NCBI GenBank assembly: GCA_018340375.1
Contig: JAFFJZ010000007.1
Span: 25,022,001-25,086,000 of the forward strand
From: Gonatopus flavifemur
Lineage: Eukaryota; Arthropoda; Insecta; Hymenoptera; Dryinidae
Direction of reading: 5' to 3'
DNA: 64,000 nt
The notes under the pieces were generated by a model, which searched no databases, was not told the origin of the DNA, and worked only from the letters and a program-made list of their open reading frames with translations. Made by a program: the position numbers and the translations under genes. Positions 1 to 12,923 of this stretch are shown one piece after another (the first letter of the stretch is position 1; each line of letters begins with the position of its first letter).

Positions 1-628
1 TGCTTTTAGAAACCAAAATCTGTGGAACTATTGACACGTTTTTGAGACGTTTTGAGAACTTCCGGTGCTGTTTGGGAATAATCCCGTATACGCAACCATT
101 TGTCAAAAATTTTTCCGAATAGGACCAGGATGAACTCGAATCAAATGTCTATCCAGAGTTATGAATGGATTTTGATGACTCCTTCACGTATTGCTCCCGA
201 AAAAATTGTCCACGCCTGCTCACGCCTGATCAAGCTTTATTATCAAGCGTGATCAGGTGTAATTAATTTTGTACCCTTCTGTATCTCAGGGAGATGAACT
301 TGATCACGGATTTTCACGTGGGTACAAAATTGAAGCATTTTTAATGATGACGAAGCTAAAAAATGAACAACCAGGCGTAGTCAGGTCCAACCATGTGCAG
401 TTAGTATTGAACATGAATGATTTCGCCGAGAAAATGTTCATGATTAGGTTTGAACACGCCCAATCAGACCTGAACGATGTTTTCACGGGGAATGAATCAA
501 GGCATATTATATATATTTTTCTATATTTCCTTATAAGGAAATTTGAAAACTAACCGGAACGGGTCACACTCGATTTATGAAATAAAGGGAAACATTTGTG
601 TGACGAATATTCCTTGAATTACTTGATA
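1..628. other. No gene; degenerate repeats
   Basis: Contains CCCGTATACGCAACCATTTG and CAAAAATTTTTCCGAATAGG, which recur diverged at 1220-1450. A short ORF (269-553) shows no family resemblance. Confidence 0.5.
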
Positions 629-897
629 CCCCAGGTCGAAAAATTTGGACGGTTTTTGTCCTCATATTTCGTTTTTGGACTGATTTTGTCCTGATTGTTG
701 AATAATGCGGATAAAAACAGTACTTTTTCATGATTTTAAACTGAATTTCTCCTCAATCAATTTCATTCGTTGGAGGAGAAATCCAGACTGTAATAATGAA
801 AGAATACTGTTTTTGTCCGCATTATTCAACAATCAGGACAAAATCAGTCCCAAAACGAAATATGAGGACAAAAACCGTCCAAATTTTTCGACTCGGG
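629..897. mobile_element. Near-perfect hairpin element, CCCRRGTCGAAAAATTTGG
   Basis: The left arm has AAAAATTTGGACGGTTTTTG, TCCTCATATTTCG, GACTGATTTTGTCCTGATTG and TTGAATAATGCGG; the right arm mirrors these. The arms pair almost to the centre (GGAGAAAT near 755-785), so it would fold over about 130 base pairs. Confidence 0.85.
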
Positions 898-2069
898 ACT
901 TCCTTGTTTTAACGTTTGGCATGAAGTCTTATTGTTTTAGAATGAATGACACCACTGAACTCACTATACCCCTTGATATGGAGCGAAAGGCTCATTCTGT
1001 AACAGGGCAATATTGAATACTCGAATAAAAAAAAAAGAAAAAGAAAGAGGAAAACATTTCACTGAAAATAAGTTAATTTTTCAAGAACTAACCTTTTTTC
1101 CGTCTTAGAACTGATCATTTTCTTTTAGAACTAACTTTTTGGTAAAAACTGATCCTTATAATATGCCCTAGAATGAATCCGGGTAAATATCTCTTTTGAA
1201 CTGTGTAGTTCTCGGGTACGACCCAGATAGACCTGTATACGAAACCATTCTCTAAACCCTCCCCTGACAGAACTCGGATGAACCCGGATTAATAGTAATA
1301 AAAGAATTTTTGTCATTACTTCCCGCATCACTCCCGGATGAACCGAGATACATATCCGTTTTGCGCTTTGCAATCTTCAGATAGCACTTGGATAGACCCA
1401 TATACAGAACCTATTTCCAAAAATTTTTCCCAGATATGACTTGAATAAATCCGGATATATGCCCGTTGCCAACTTCGTAGTCCCGCACTGCCCCCGGATA
1501 GACTCGTATGTACACTCGAAACGGAAAACCTTCCTCGTATAAAACCCGTATGCACCCAGATACCATTCCGTTCGGGTCCCAGTTCGGCCTTTATTTGGTT
1601 TTTATATGGTTTTTTACTTCGATATATCTACATTCAAAGTTTATCAGAAAAATTTTTTGGACGATATTTCCCATCGCTTGGAAACTGCAATAGCGAGATG
1701 CTCATAAAATAGCCCAGTCAATCTGTTGTAATTTATTATTCCACTTTAAAAAATTTCTTTTTATATAATTTGAACATAACAAAACTATACCTCAAAGTTC
1801 AGAGGGATCATTTGTTTTTTCTCTTCTAAAAAAAAAAATCACAAAAAAACGCAATTTTAGAACCTCCTAATCCAGGACATCCCCTTAAGTCTCGGATAGG
1901 TTAATTGAATTCAATTTCTGATTTGACTTTTCGCTTTGGTTAGATGGAGACTTGCTGGTAGTTTTAAGAAATATATTTTCGTGTGTGAAAGTGAATCTGC
2001 AATTGTAGGAAATCGTTGTGTATGCGTGTTAAATATCCAGGGTGATTCAAAACGTCCATGTGGTATTAT
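898..2069. other. No gene; degenerate ATAGACC / GGATGAACC repeats
   Basis: Between 1150 and 1570 words like CCCAGATAGACCTGTATACG, GGATGAACCCGGATT and CAAAAATTTTTCCCAGATAT recur with heavy drift. The rest is plain AT-rich DNA. Confidence 0.5.
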
Positions 2070-2695
2070 CCCAATAAACACACACACGTTATTTCAACAT
2101 TGAAAGAACGTTAGACTGTCAAACGGACGTCAGTCGTTGATTTTTAGTTGAAATTTGATAGGGGAATAGAAGACCAGGAATTACGTTTTGATGACGTGTA
2201 ATTTAAACTAATATTCAAAAATAACCATCAAACGACGTCCTCAAAAAAACGTGTTTTGAACGGGTTTGAATCACGCGTTTAAAATGTGTTTATAACACCT
2301 TGTGTTTGAACTTCAATTGAAGATATTCTGCTAAAAATGTCGAACGAAACCGAACAATGGTTCAAATTTCAACAAAGAGCAAGATAGTAAATAGTGTGGT
2401 ATACTTTCCAAATTCTGTGATACTCAGAACCACTATTGTTCTCGATATTGAATGAAAAGTTTTCAAAATAATTCGTTGGATTTAATTCACGTTTTAGAAC
2501 CATCATTAGGACACGTCAATATTTGACGTCTTTTAAACGATGTTCAAACCGTTGATATGACGTTATTTTATGGTTGAGAACCACGTGATCTGCCGCGACA
2601 TTTTTACGTTGAATCAACGCAAGAATGTTACTAATTCACAACGTGTGGTTATTGACTGTTTTTGACGTTGTTAAAACTAACGTGTGTTTACTGGG
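2070..2695 (+). mobile_element. CCCARTAAACACAC element, copy 1
   Basis: Ends are CCCAATAAACACACACACGT and AACGTGTGTTTACTGGG. The body is rich in ACGT and AACGTC words. A second copy in the opposite orientation is at 58604-59244. No coding capacity visible. Confidence 0.85.
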
Positions 2696-2699
2696 ATAT

Positions 2700-4385
2700 T
2701 CATGAATTGTTCATGAAATTTGAAATGTTTTTTCCTTTGGCAAATTTTGATTTGAGACTTAGATCCTGAGATATATGAGTATCTTCAAATTTTCTCGAAA
2801 AACTGAATATCCCGAAAGTATTGTATCTTGGACATTTGAATCTAAAACCATTCTCTAATTCAGATCCCGGGGTATCTCTGGAAAAAAACATCAAGCCAAT
2901 CTGACGTTTTTCATTGTGGAGTTATAATGATTCAAAGTTGTTGAATTCTGATTGGCTGGAAGCCAAAAATTCCAAAGTGCTGCAACTTGGAACTGAGAAA
3001 CACTCAATTGGTCCAATTTTTTTCCAGGAATACTCCGTGATCTGATTCAGAGAATGGTTTTAGATCCAAATGTTCAAGATATAGCCCTGGCGAAAAAGTT
3101 TGCCATATTTTTTCATAGTTTTCCATATGTCCTCATAAATCTCCTAATTTTGTATTGAATTTCATAAAAACTCTTAAAACTTCATAATTTCTCTAGGAAT
3201 TGGGAGTGTCATTATGAAAAATATTCCCTCATTGGTGATCATAATTTGTCATAAAATTTATCATAAAATTTCATATTTTCACACAATACTTGAATTTTTT
3301 TAATTCTCCATAAGAAGTCATAACTTCTCATAATTTTAATCATGAAATCTCCTAATTTTCCATAATGTTTTAGATCTATTTGTATGAAAAATACGTTTGC
3401 ACAAGAAACCAACATTTTTCATAAAATGTCATCATAAAATACTATATTTTTCATTTTTATTCCTTCACATTGCAATCAAAGTAGCTTAAGGGGATCCATT
3501 ACTCCCTGCAAAAGTTACTAGATTCCAAATTTCTCCCCCCAGTTTTCTCAGAAACGAACACATGAAATGAAAAATAATGAGTAGCTACATTTTTTTTAAT
3601 AGTCTAAGAAGATGCACCTGCTCATTAAAATTGATTCTATTCATTGATTACTGAGAAAACTGGGGGGGAGAGGTCTAGTAACTTGGCTTGTGGTGAATCG
3701 CCTTAAGTGTGCTGATGAAGAGTTAGAAAACTTCCAACTGGTTATATTCATTTGACCAGTAAAAAAATTCCTAGATGGAGTTGTAACAAAATCCTGAAAC
3801 AAACTAATTTCAACTTCCAATAAAACGTAATGTGCCGCTTGCAAAATATATACGTTTGCTCTGCATCAATAGCGTCACCATACTGAGCGATTTTCTTGAA
3901 ATATTGAAGTTTAAAGCAAGAATAATAAAATAAGAAAATCGCAATTCAAAACAATTTAGGAATTTTATGAACCATTTATGAGGAAAAATTCCCTATAACA
4001 CTGTCTGAATTTCTGAAGAAATTATGAGAGAAAGTATGGACATTTATGATTTTTCATGAGAAAATTTCCAGAAAAATTATGAGATCTCATAAGAATTTAT
4101 GAGAATCATTATTCTAACTTATGACTTTCCATGATACAATACTTCTCATAAAAAAGTCCCAATTCCTAGAGAAATTATGATATTTCAGGATAAATTATGA
4201 GAAATTATGAGAACTTATGAAAAACAGTCAAGAGAAATTATGAGAAATTTTTTCCGCCAGGGAGCACCTCTGAGATATTCAGTTTTTTCAAAAAATTAGA
4301 AAATGTTCAGATTTCAGAATATAAGACTCAGGTCAAAGTTTGTCAAAGGAAAACAATATTTCAAATTCCATGAAGAATCCGTTTA
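2700..4385. mobile_element. Palindromic element split by a 1.18-kb insertion
   Basis: The left arm (2700-2895: GAAATTTGAAATGTTTTTTC, AAACTGAATATC, AATCTAAAACCATTCTCT) is mirrored on the right by 3010-3084 (AGAGAATGGTTTTAGATCCA) and 4263-4385 (GATATTCAGTTTTTTC, TTTCAAATTCCATGAAG). The arms read on across the element at 3085-4262. A related, poorly preserved copy spans about 18945-19320. Confidence 0.7.
3085..4262. mobile_element. CCCTGGCG element inside the palindrome at 2700-4385
   Basis: CCCTGGCGAAAAAGTTTG pairs with AAATTTTTTCCGCCAGGG. Both halves are dominated by TCATAA / TTATGA words (CATAATTTCTC, GAGAAATTATGAG), and TCCTAGAGAAATTATGA mirrors TCATAATTTCTCTAGGA. 1,178 bp, no gene. Confidence 0.75.
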
Positions 4386-5081
4386 CAGAATATTGCACGG
4401 ACGTTTTGGATCCCTGTGCATATTAAATTCATCTCAATTCAACATTGTCGATATTTGGTAGCCTATTTTGAAATATGTAGCCATAGAGTATTATATATTA
4501 TAAATTTGAATAAAATCCTAAATATTTGTATATATCTAAAGATTGTTTGTCTCATCCTTTCTATTATGAAGATTTATTATAACTACTCGATACTTCTTTT
4601 GAAAAATATGAACTAATGATTATTTTCAGCATTTGGGCTTGGATCAAAGCAACTGCCATTCCTCTGAGCTTCAGCTTTTCGATTCTTGGTTTATTCCATT
4701 ATATGATGAAGAAATTAGATATTTCAGAATAGAATATTTCTTTATACATCGAACCATGTTTAATATTCCTTATTAAAATATTAATTCTATACTGCACATA
4801 TATTACGTAAAAAATGTATTCGATCAATATCAGTGACGGATTCCATGGTACCTATTATAGATATAATGATTATTTATATATAAGATGTACTGATGATATT
4901 GAAACATAATCGAATTATATTCTTTGATAAATATTGTAGCGATAACTGTGTAAAAATCGATGTCTAAAAATATATAAATTATTTTCATCGCCCGGCTCAA
5001 AATTTCCCTTAGGCAATAGTAAATTTTTCCTATTTTTTTACTGTGGTTTCTGAATTCTGAGTCATCGTCTTTCTATCGTAT

Positions 5082-5332
5082 ACTGTAAAAAATAATCGGA
5101 ATTTTCCTGTACGCAGCAATCGAAGAATTCAGATCATGCGATAGGGAATCAATTTCTGATATATGTAAATAAAATTTCCCATAAATTTAACTAAAAATTC
5201 CCAACTTTATGGAATTTTTACTATCATTTGCCAGTGAATTTCGGTTGAAATACGAAAAATTCCTCACGCGTAGATGTGTTAATGACTTCCGAACATTTAT
5301 GTGAAGTTTCTCATACAAATTTTTTACAGTGT
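5082..5332. mobile_element. Short element with ACTGTAAAAAAT tips
   Basis: ACTGTAAAAAATAATCGGAA at the left and AATTTTTTACAGT at the right pair over the first 12 bases only; the interior is not clearly palindromic. Confidence 0.5.
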
Positions 5333-6310
5333 AATTAAATGATGAAACGTTTAATGTACTATATGGGATGCATTACGGGCTGCATGAGGTTTTATCTTGA
5401 ATGTCTTATAGAAAATATTACAGATATTTCAAAAGAAATGCATATTTTTTCAGAGTAACTGTGACAATTTCCAAATGATATTTATGAGAAAATCTCATAT
5501 CCCCTGTAATAAATCCCATAGAACACGAGACCTGCAAACTACTGCAAAAAATCCTGCAAAACTACTGCAACACGCGTAAAAGAAGAGGGGGCAGACACAG
5601 GAACGATCTCGGAAAAACTATGGGAATTGAGATTCTTCCATACTTTTTCATCATTTTTAACAGATTGACAGCCCATGTGAAAATCAATCTTGGGCATCCT
5701 AACGTAGGCCCTGGCCCCGCAAGGGTTTATCTTAGGCATTCAATACAAGGTTGCTGACTCACCGCCCATGTGGGCCCCAATTGGGGTTGCCAGTATATTC
5801 AATCCAGATATGCCTACCCACAGCCTATATAGGCCCCGAGTTGGCTACCATTATTTTTCCTGGATATTTGGTACCTTTACGGGGCCTAGATTGAAAAGCG
5901 TAAACATTTTAAGTTGGGGCCATTTTTCGAATAGGGATTATAAACCTGGCCCAGTTCTGAGCCCGGGAGAAATTTCCACGCGTAAGGGTCTTACAGTAGT
6001 CCCAAATCCCATGCTTTATCCGGGATCTTTCCTATATCTCTGCCCTATTCTTCCATACGTATTGCGATGATCTTGGGAGACTTTTTTTGCAAGACTGACG
6101 CCAGAGTATTTTTTTCCACACGGGTGCGTCTTGTCGTTCAATTACGATAGAAAAACAAGAATTCACGATTCAGAAAGCACGTTCAAAACGATAGGGAAAA
6201 ATCTATCGCTGTTGGAGGGAAATTTTTTACAGGGTATTTATCTTTTAGAAGTCTGTATTACATAATATTTATCGACATGGTGTTTATTGGGAATCAATTT
6301 AATAACAACT
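5333..6310. other. No gene; GC-richer patch at 5690-6000
   Basis: GGCCCTGGCCCCGCAAGGGT, GCCCATGTGGGCCCC and TAGGCCCCGAG cluster here, unlike the flanks. A 100-codon ORF at 5768-6070 has no recognisable resemblance and is probably chance. Confidence 0.45.
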
Positions 6311-6543
6311 ACACTGTAAAAAGTTTATATTACAGATTACCATAATTATATTGTATTTTTGGGATATACTTGATTATGTCCTTCTGAACCACAAGTATTC
6401 GAGCGTTTGCTATACTCTCTCGCGAGGGCAACAATAAATCTGTTATCATTTGAAATAAATATGATTCAGAGCCTCATAATAAAGTATATCCCACGAGTAC
6501 CATAAAAATATGGTAATCCTTAATATAAACTTTTCTCTGTGTA
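6311..6543. mobile_element. Palindromic element, ACACTGTAAAAAGTTTATAT tips
   Basis: Left ACACTGTAAAAAGTTTATAT followed by TACAGATTACCAT pairs with ATGGTAATCC, TAATATAAACTTTTC and the end CTGTGT. GGGATATACTT and AAGTATATCCC pair inside. 233 bp. Confidence 0.75.
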
Positions 6544-8114
6544 GTAATGAATATTTGTAAGTTAAGTATTATGATCTCAACTCTCATCATTGTTTGTAAA
6601 TAATAAATTGATAATGTTTATGAAAATTCGGCAAATTTTTTCAATCTAATGACTAGAGGGATTCAAGACACATGTATAAATTATTGCATAAGATACTTGA
6701 AACTCATTTTCGGGATATATTGATGAAAAAAAGTGAACTGTCTAATTGGAAAGTTATCCAAAGGAATAGGATTGGATACAAACATGCTTTGATTCGAATC
6801 AGTATGTGCCCGTAGGGAAACTGGATACTGAATCCCTTTCTTCAGTTTTCACAAGGATAGGTATATAAACTAATAAGATAAAAAACAATAACGAGAAATT
6901 AATGCGCCAAGGCAATTTCCAACTAGATCTAGACTCTGGAAATTATATATAATTTTATTACACGTTCCCGAAATCTTTCAACGTTTGCTTTCCCAAAATG
7001 ATGGCAATTTCAAATTCATCGCTTTCCAATTGATTTCACATGCTCTCGTTCAAAGGTGTTTATAAATAGAACACTTCCGTTTATTTGCACACTTCATGAA
7101 ACAGAACTAATGGTAAAGCGGAAACACTTGCAAGTTGCAAGTAAGGTCTTTGCTTCAGTTTCGTTTGCGTATTTTGGTAACCGGAATGCGATATTTTGAA
7201 ATTTTTTCATAGCAGTCCAATCAAACTTTGATGTATTTCGAAGAATTCTTCGGATGATAAAATTCCTACAATAAATGTAACATGTATGTATTATGTAATT
7301 TATTGATATTTTGTATACAAAAGTTTTGTCACGATAACACCGACTATTTATAGTATATGAGAACTTCTACCCGTGTATAGTAAAACGTACAATCCTTTTT
7401 CTTCATGAACTATTGACGGCCCAAGGATAGAAAATCAGTTCCTCTAATGCGTGTGATCGAATTGATGATTAATTTTCATTCAAGATGGGCCCAATTGTGG
7501 ATTGTCAAGACACAATGTCAAGTAGTAATATCAAGTTCGTTCCTTTTGTCACGTTCTGATACGTTTCGATCAATATCATCCAAGGTTTCTTACAAACTCG
7601 GTTTACAATTGGTGTGAGCAGATTCTAAGCATGTCATTCTGATATTTTCTCCTCTTATATAGAACTATGAGATAGCTTAAGAGGAACAGTATATTTTTCA
7701 AAGAATCTACATAAAGAAACCATAATATTGCTGAATCGACAGTAAAATATTAGAATAAAGCTGATGAATAATTGGTCTGTTATTACCCAATGAGATTGGG
7801 TGGGATTGATCAATAATTGTCAATTTCTGTGTCCGCATTGACCACTAATGATTGATCAATTTTTGTGGACCATTGGATTTCCCAACTGCAGGGCAATCTT
7901 AGGTCAATGGCATGGGCATAGGGGCAATAATTTGGCAATTATTGAACAGTTATCTTGGTTTGAGAAAGGTTGAATCACCTTGAATACCAATATAATAACT
8001 TTAGTGGAAAAGGATTTTATTGAAATTTTTTGAAAATTTGTTTTTCACTTTTTTATTTTGAAACTCTTTTGACGGCACTGTGGAACTGAACCCATTCATT
8101 TTACATTATAACAA
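6544..8114. other. No gene seen
   Basis: AT-rich DNA with the dispersed repeat noted at 7785. No splice-site pairs with a convincing frame. Confidence 0.5.
7785..7950 (+). repeat. Dispersed repeat with TCAATTTCTGTGTCCGCATT
   Basis: TTGTCAATTTCTGTGTCCGC and ATTGATCAATTTTTGTGGAC recur diverged at 10825-10930 (TTGTCAATTTCTATGTCCGC, GACCAACAATTGGTCC, GATCAATTTTCGATGAACG). Confidence 0.55.
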
Positions 8115-8305
8115 CCCGAAGGGAACATGAAGCTTCAGCAAATGTTCAGATTAGATCTGCATAGATCAGGCCGGAAGTTCATGACAACTAGCTTTTAGAT
8201 TCACAAGTGTTTGACGAAGGTTCTACGAACGTTGAAATGTCCACATCGAAATACTTTCAGGGAACATAGATGGAACGTTTGTTGAAGGTTCATGTTCCCT
8301 CCGGG
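8115..8305. mobile_element. CCCGAAG element, single diverged copy
   Basis: CCCGAAGGGAACATGAAGCT at the left, GGTTCATGTTCCCTCCGGG at the right. The body matches one arm of the palindrome at 24718-25223 (AGATTCAC..GTGTTTGACGAAGGTTCTACG). Confidence 0.75.
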
Positions 8306-8908
8306 AATCATATGCAATTTCCGTATTGCTAATTCGAATAGAACTTACCCATGAATTCCAAAACTTGAATTGATCATGAGAAAATTTTATTAAAACATTA
8401 TTTATTCTGACATCGTTCAACATCCTGTTGTAAATCAAAATTCAAAAATGCAGAAATCGAAACGAATGAAACATGAGAAGGTTTCAATCAACTTCTCAAA
8501 TTGCGCTCAGAGGACTGTTTGGTTACGCTTCTACGCCATTCTATACGCTTCACTTCTACCTGGGATTCAACAAACCACGGAAGAATCAAACTGTTAGAAA
8601 AATCAGTACAAAACTTCACAACACGGATATGAAGTGTTTTACGTATCAGTATTACGAAATTTTGTATTATGTCAATCATGTGGTCATGTCTGTTTATATC
8701 ATTGTTATAAAATTTAGGATCAGTTTTGATAGACAATTTCATATCACAGCTTGTTATGAAATTCAATATCATTTGTGATACAAGATTTTGTATTATTTTC
8801 ACCAGTGACCAGGCAAAAGTTGGTCATTCTATTGATCAGTTGAATTTTCATCATCACTAGATTTTTTATCATTATCATTCAGGAATGGGCGGAATGATAA
8901 CTAGATGC

Positions 8909-9180
8909 CCACTGAGCATTTCCGTTAGAACCTCGTATTAATATTGTAGCAATATTGATGCGATCTTGGAAGTACCTGTTTTTCAATTTACAAATGCAAT
9001 ATTACAAAAGTAACTCACAGAAATATCGTTGGAAGATCACTTGACAACGTAACATCGCTGTAATTTACTTGTAATTGAATTCTGTAATATTACTGTTGTA
9101 ATTCTCATGACAGGTACCTTCAAGATCGCATCAATATCACTGCAATATTAATGCGAGGTTCTAATAGAAATGCTCAGTGG
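8909..9180. mobile_element. Palindromic element, CCACTGAGCATTTC ends
   Basis: CCACTGAGCATTTCCGTTAG pairs with CTAATAGAAATGCTCAGTGG. AACCTCG..TTAATATTG and GCGATCTTG..GTACCTG pair inside. 272 bp. Confidence 0.85.
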
Positions 9181-10154
9181 ATGTACTATTGGTTAATTGT
9201 TTCACATGGACTCATCAATTATGTTCTCGTTTTTTGAAGAATTCACTGATTAACACAATCCATTCATCTCAACTTAACCTTATTGAAGAGCGATTTCCGT
9301 CGCCAACATACCACGATTCGATCGGATCAATTTTGAGTTCATTTCAGATACACTTACATATAATGAACATTCAATGAACCTGCATATGTTCATAGTCTCA
9401 ATTTAGGTTCGACCAACGTTCGTTGCACGTTTCCGTTTCGTTGGGGATTCTTTAATCGGGTAATTGATTGAAATCCAGGATTATTGGTTTATCTATGAAG
9501 AAATAGTGTATTATCACATTTGGACATACCTGGGACATACGTGCAACGTTCTTAGAACTACCTGAGACATTATTTGCACGTTCCCTGTGTTGTAATCAAG
9601 TGCATCTTATGAACGTTCGAAAAACATCCTGGTGCTGTCCGGGAAGTGTTCTTAAGAAGATACTCTCAAAAGATATATCTTATGAACGTTCGAAATCCCC
9701 CCCCCCCCCCTCCCAGGCAGCATCATGTTCCCTGGACGTTTTTAAAACGTTCTAAGAATGTTTTCAACACGTCTGGACGGTCTTAGAACGTTTTCGAAAC
9801 CTCCGAGTGCTGTTAGGGCCCGGTGTTGTACGGGAAGTGCTCTCAAGACGGTATTCTCAATGGGCAAGTGCTCTCAAAAGGATGCTTTCAAGATAATCAC
9901 ACATCTCTGGTAAAAGGAAACGATAGGGAACGATGAAAAGAGTCAAAAACCGCATAGAAAATGATTTAGAGTTGTTTCTATCATTTACCTGCTCCTATCA
10001 GTTCTTATCTGCCTCTAAGCGGCTTTCAACTCTTCTAATCATTTTCTTTCGTTTCTTTTTCCCGCAATAGGTAACTCAATCTTATCGCGTTTTTCTGTTA
10101 AATCATCCGAAATTGAGTTCAAACAAAGATTTGGAATTTTCAGGGGAATTTCAG
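9181..10154. other. No gene; fragments of ACGTTC-rich elements
   Basis: Words such as GAACGTTCGAAA, CTTATGAACGTTCG (twice) and GGTGCTGTCCGGGAAGTG suggest remnants of CCCAG-tipped elements, plus the C run. Confidence 0.45.
9697..9710. repeat. Run of 14 C
   Basis: A mononucleotide C run followed by TCCCAGGCAGCA. It is unusual in this AT-rich DNA and lies in a region of CCCAG-tipped element fragments. Confidence 0.9.
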
Positions 10155-10243
10155 CTATCTTAGATAGCACAAGAGTTCTGAAAGAGTTGTTTATGAATAC
10201 ATCGCATCCGTTATGAGCTCTTTCAGAACTCTTATGCTATCTG
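10155..10243. repeat. Small hairpin, AGATAGCACAAGAGTTCTG
   Basis: AGATAGCACAAGAGTTCTGA pairs with TCAGAACTCTTATGCTATCT. It resembles the CCCAGAYAGCAC element ends on a small scale. Confidence 0.7.
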
Positions 10244-10378
10244 GGTATGGTTAAAGATTTATCGGAACTGAATCCAGTAAGTAATTAAATTGATTTAGAC
10301 TCAATCTTATTTATGGAAAGATGTTTGTTCAGATATTAATCATGGTATTATTTCCACATGCTGGGTCCGGATTTGAGT

Positions 10379-10660
10379 TACACGGAAAGACCGGGTCTAT
10401 TAATATTTAGAAAAATGACTGTCAATTGTGGGAAAACGAGGATCGCTGAAGAATATTCGTAGTGAGTCTACTAAAAATCCGTAGTCGATGTATTAACAGT
10501 TGATAGTTTCATTGGTGTTTTTCACAGTGAAACTATCAATTGTTAATACATCGACTACGGATTTTTAGTAGACTCACTACGAATATTTTTCAGCGATCCT
10601 CGTTTTCCCACAATTGACAGTCATTTTTCTAAATATTAACAGACTCGGTCTTTCCGTGTA
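10379..10660. mobile_element. Near-perfect palindrome, TACACGGAAAGACC ends
   Basis: TACACGGAAAGACCGGGTCT pairs with AGACTCGGTCTTTCCGTGTA. The arms are about 125 bp and nearly identical, including AATGACTGTCAATTGTGGGA and ATACATCGACTACGG; the loop is about 30 bases. TA at both ends. Confidence 0.92.
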
Positions 10661-12923
10661 GAAAAGTGACACAGAAACACTCCAATCCTGATCCATCGGT
10701 CTCCAGCTGGTGGTTCAAATATTGGTCAAACGTATTTCTACTTGGTTCAATGGGTACCGATAGGAAATAAGTGATGTTTTACATTTTCAGACTTTCAATT
10801 ATATGTCGTATGTTAAATGATCAATATTGTCAATTTCTATGTCCGCATTAGCGACCAACAATTGGTCCTTCGAAAATGATCAATTTTCGATGAACGATTT
10901 TCCAATAAATGGAAATGTGCATAGAGATCCTCCATAATTCCTAAATCATTATTTGTCAATATATGTTCAATATCTCCTTCATTTTTCACTAGATTGGTCT
11001 GAAAATTTTAGGAAAACTTATTCGAACATTGACGAATAACTTTGCCGCTTCGAGTTTTCCCAAATCGAAAATTCTCTCAACACTTTTTTCTGTGGAAACC
11101 CGCAAGCGCGTGTTCTCCACAGCATTTGTTTATTATGAAATATGCATTGGATGATGAGATCTTTCCCGCCAGCACAAATGATCAATTTGAATTCATGGAG
11201 CCTTTTTACAAACTTCTCGAATAGTCTCCAACACAGCATGTCAGTTCTAAAAGATATTTCAAGCCAAATTTAAGAAGTCTTATGCAACATGAAAAGATAT
11301 CTTCAAGAGATCTAAAACAGTTCTTATGTCTAGAAGATTTCTATAAGATGTCTAAAAGATATAATCTCGGAAGAAAAGTTTTGGTTCTTCTAAAAGAGAT
11401 CTTTTAAAAGTAAAAACTGTTTTAGACTTCTTAAACTTTTCTAAATAGTTCCTCAAAATATCTTGGAGACCAAAAGTGCTGTGTGGGCTCTGTTATGCGA
11501 CCAATAATGAATTCAAAATGAAAAAGTATTGAATGCCTGGACAATTCATTGTGAAATATCGATATTTCTTTCTGAACATCAAGTTGTTCATCGTGAATTC
11601 AATATATTCATAACGAATACATATTGATTAGCATAACGGGAGCTCTTCGCGAGAATTCTTTTGCTGTACGGGATCTCATTTCTATAAATGATTTCAACTT
11701 CAGCAACATGGAAAGTAACACTGTTTTTAAATTGTTTGAGAATTCTGAAGTTGTGAAAGAGATGAAAAAACAAGCATTTTTCAAGAATTTCCTAGTACAA
11801 TCTTTTAGAAACTCTTATTCTTATATTTTGAAATATTTAGTACAAATCATTTTTTATAATTTCCCGCGTGCCATGCAACGTACACCGCCATTTTTGATCC
11901 AGCTGCCTTACGTGTGGCAACCAACGTACACAACCATTCTCATCCGTAGTGGTTGTGGCATGTACGAGTCAACTAACCTTGAATCGTGTTGTTTCGATAC
12001 ATCCCTTCTTCCGGCGAACAGCCAACGCTGACGTTAGTGCGTTAGTACCGAACCGGCATCTCTTCGGTCGGTTGCTTGATTTTTGCGACGTGTGCGAGAA
12101 ATTTGCAAACAACGAACGTGTGTTGACGTGAGGTGATTTGTTGATGTCAGTCAAAATGTGAGACAGTCAATGCGTTAACGTGTCAACAGGAATGTTTTTA
12201 TTGATTACTCATGGAAAACTAATCCCTCTATTCCTAGATAAATATAGTATAAACTTGAATAATTATCAAGAGAATAAAAGAAAGAAAATATGTGCGGTGT
12301 CGAAGTAGACTTACCAGAGAGAACGTGTTAGGAATTCGATCAATGATATAATACAAATAAAAATACTCGTCGAAGATAATGTGCTACACGAGAAGATTAA
12401 AAACAATTTCTTTTGATTTCCTTCTTATTTTTATCAATTCCACAAAGTGACAGTTTTGATAATCAGGCAAAAAGGCGCATGTTGTTCGATTTCTCAACAA
12501 ACAGCTGGGAAAGTGTGCTTAAAGAGGGATGCACTGATATCAAGTTTGAGATATTAAATTTCTGTTCTGACAGGTAATATTTTGTTGTTATACATTTATT
12601 GATATAATTTACTTGTATGATGCCATGGAATTATCAACGTACGTGACACGCGAGTAGACTAACGTGGGAACTAACATATAAGCTGATAAATTATCATTGT
12701 ATCCCTGGTTAAAAAACTCTACCAATTGGCACATGGCTTCGTCGTTTTTGTCAGATAATGCAGGTTGCGAGAAAATATTTTCCACAGTTTTCAACCGATT
12801 GGCATGAAACTCATGTGGGAGCACTATCGGATTACGAGTAAAACGTGACATAAATTTCATTGCAATTGGATAACAGGAAGCGAAAACATGCCCTTATTCC
12901 AAAATCACAGTTTTTGATAACAT
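10661..12923. other. No supported gene
   Basis: Contains the repeat copies at 10825 and 11242. ORFs of 135 codons (11624-12031) and fewer overlap in both directions and lack family resemblance. The stretch 11860-12150 has more CpG and ACGT words than its neighbours. Confidence 0.5.
11242..11402 (+). repeat. Interspersed AAAGATATCTT repeat, copy 1
   Basis: Shares AGTCTTATGCAACATGAAAA, GATATCTTCAAGAGATCTAA and AACAGTT blocks with the reverse complement of 50041-50206. Both end near a TGTGTGG motif. Confidence 0.7.

Noticed and set aside
11624..12031. 135-codon ORF on the + strand
   Set aside because: No resemblance to known proteins and overlapped by open frames on the other strand.
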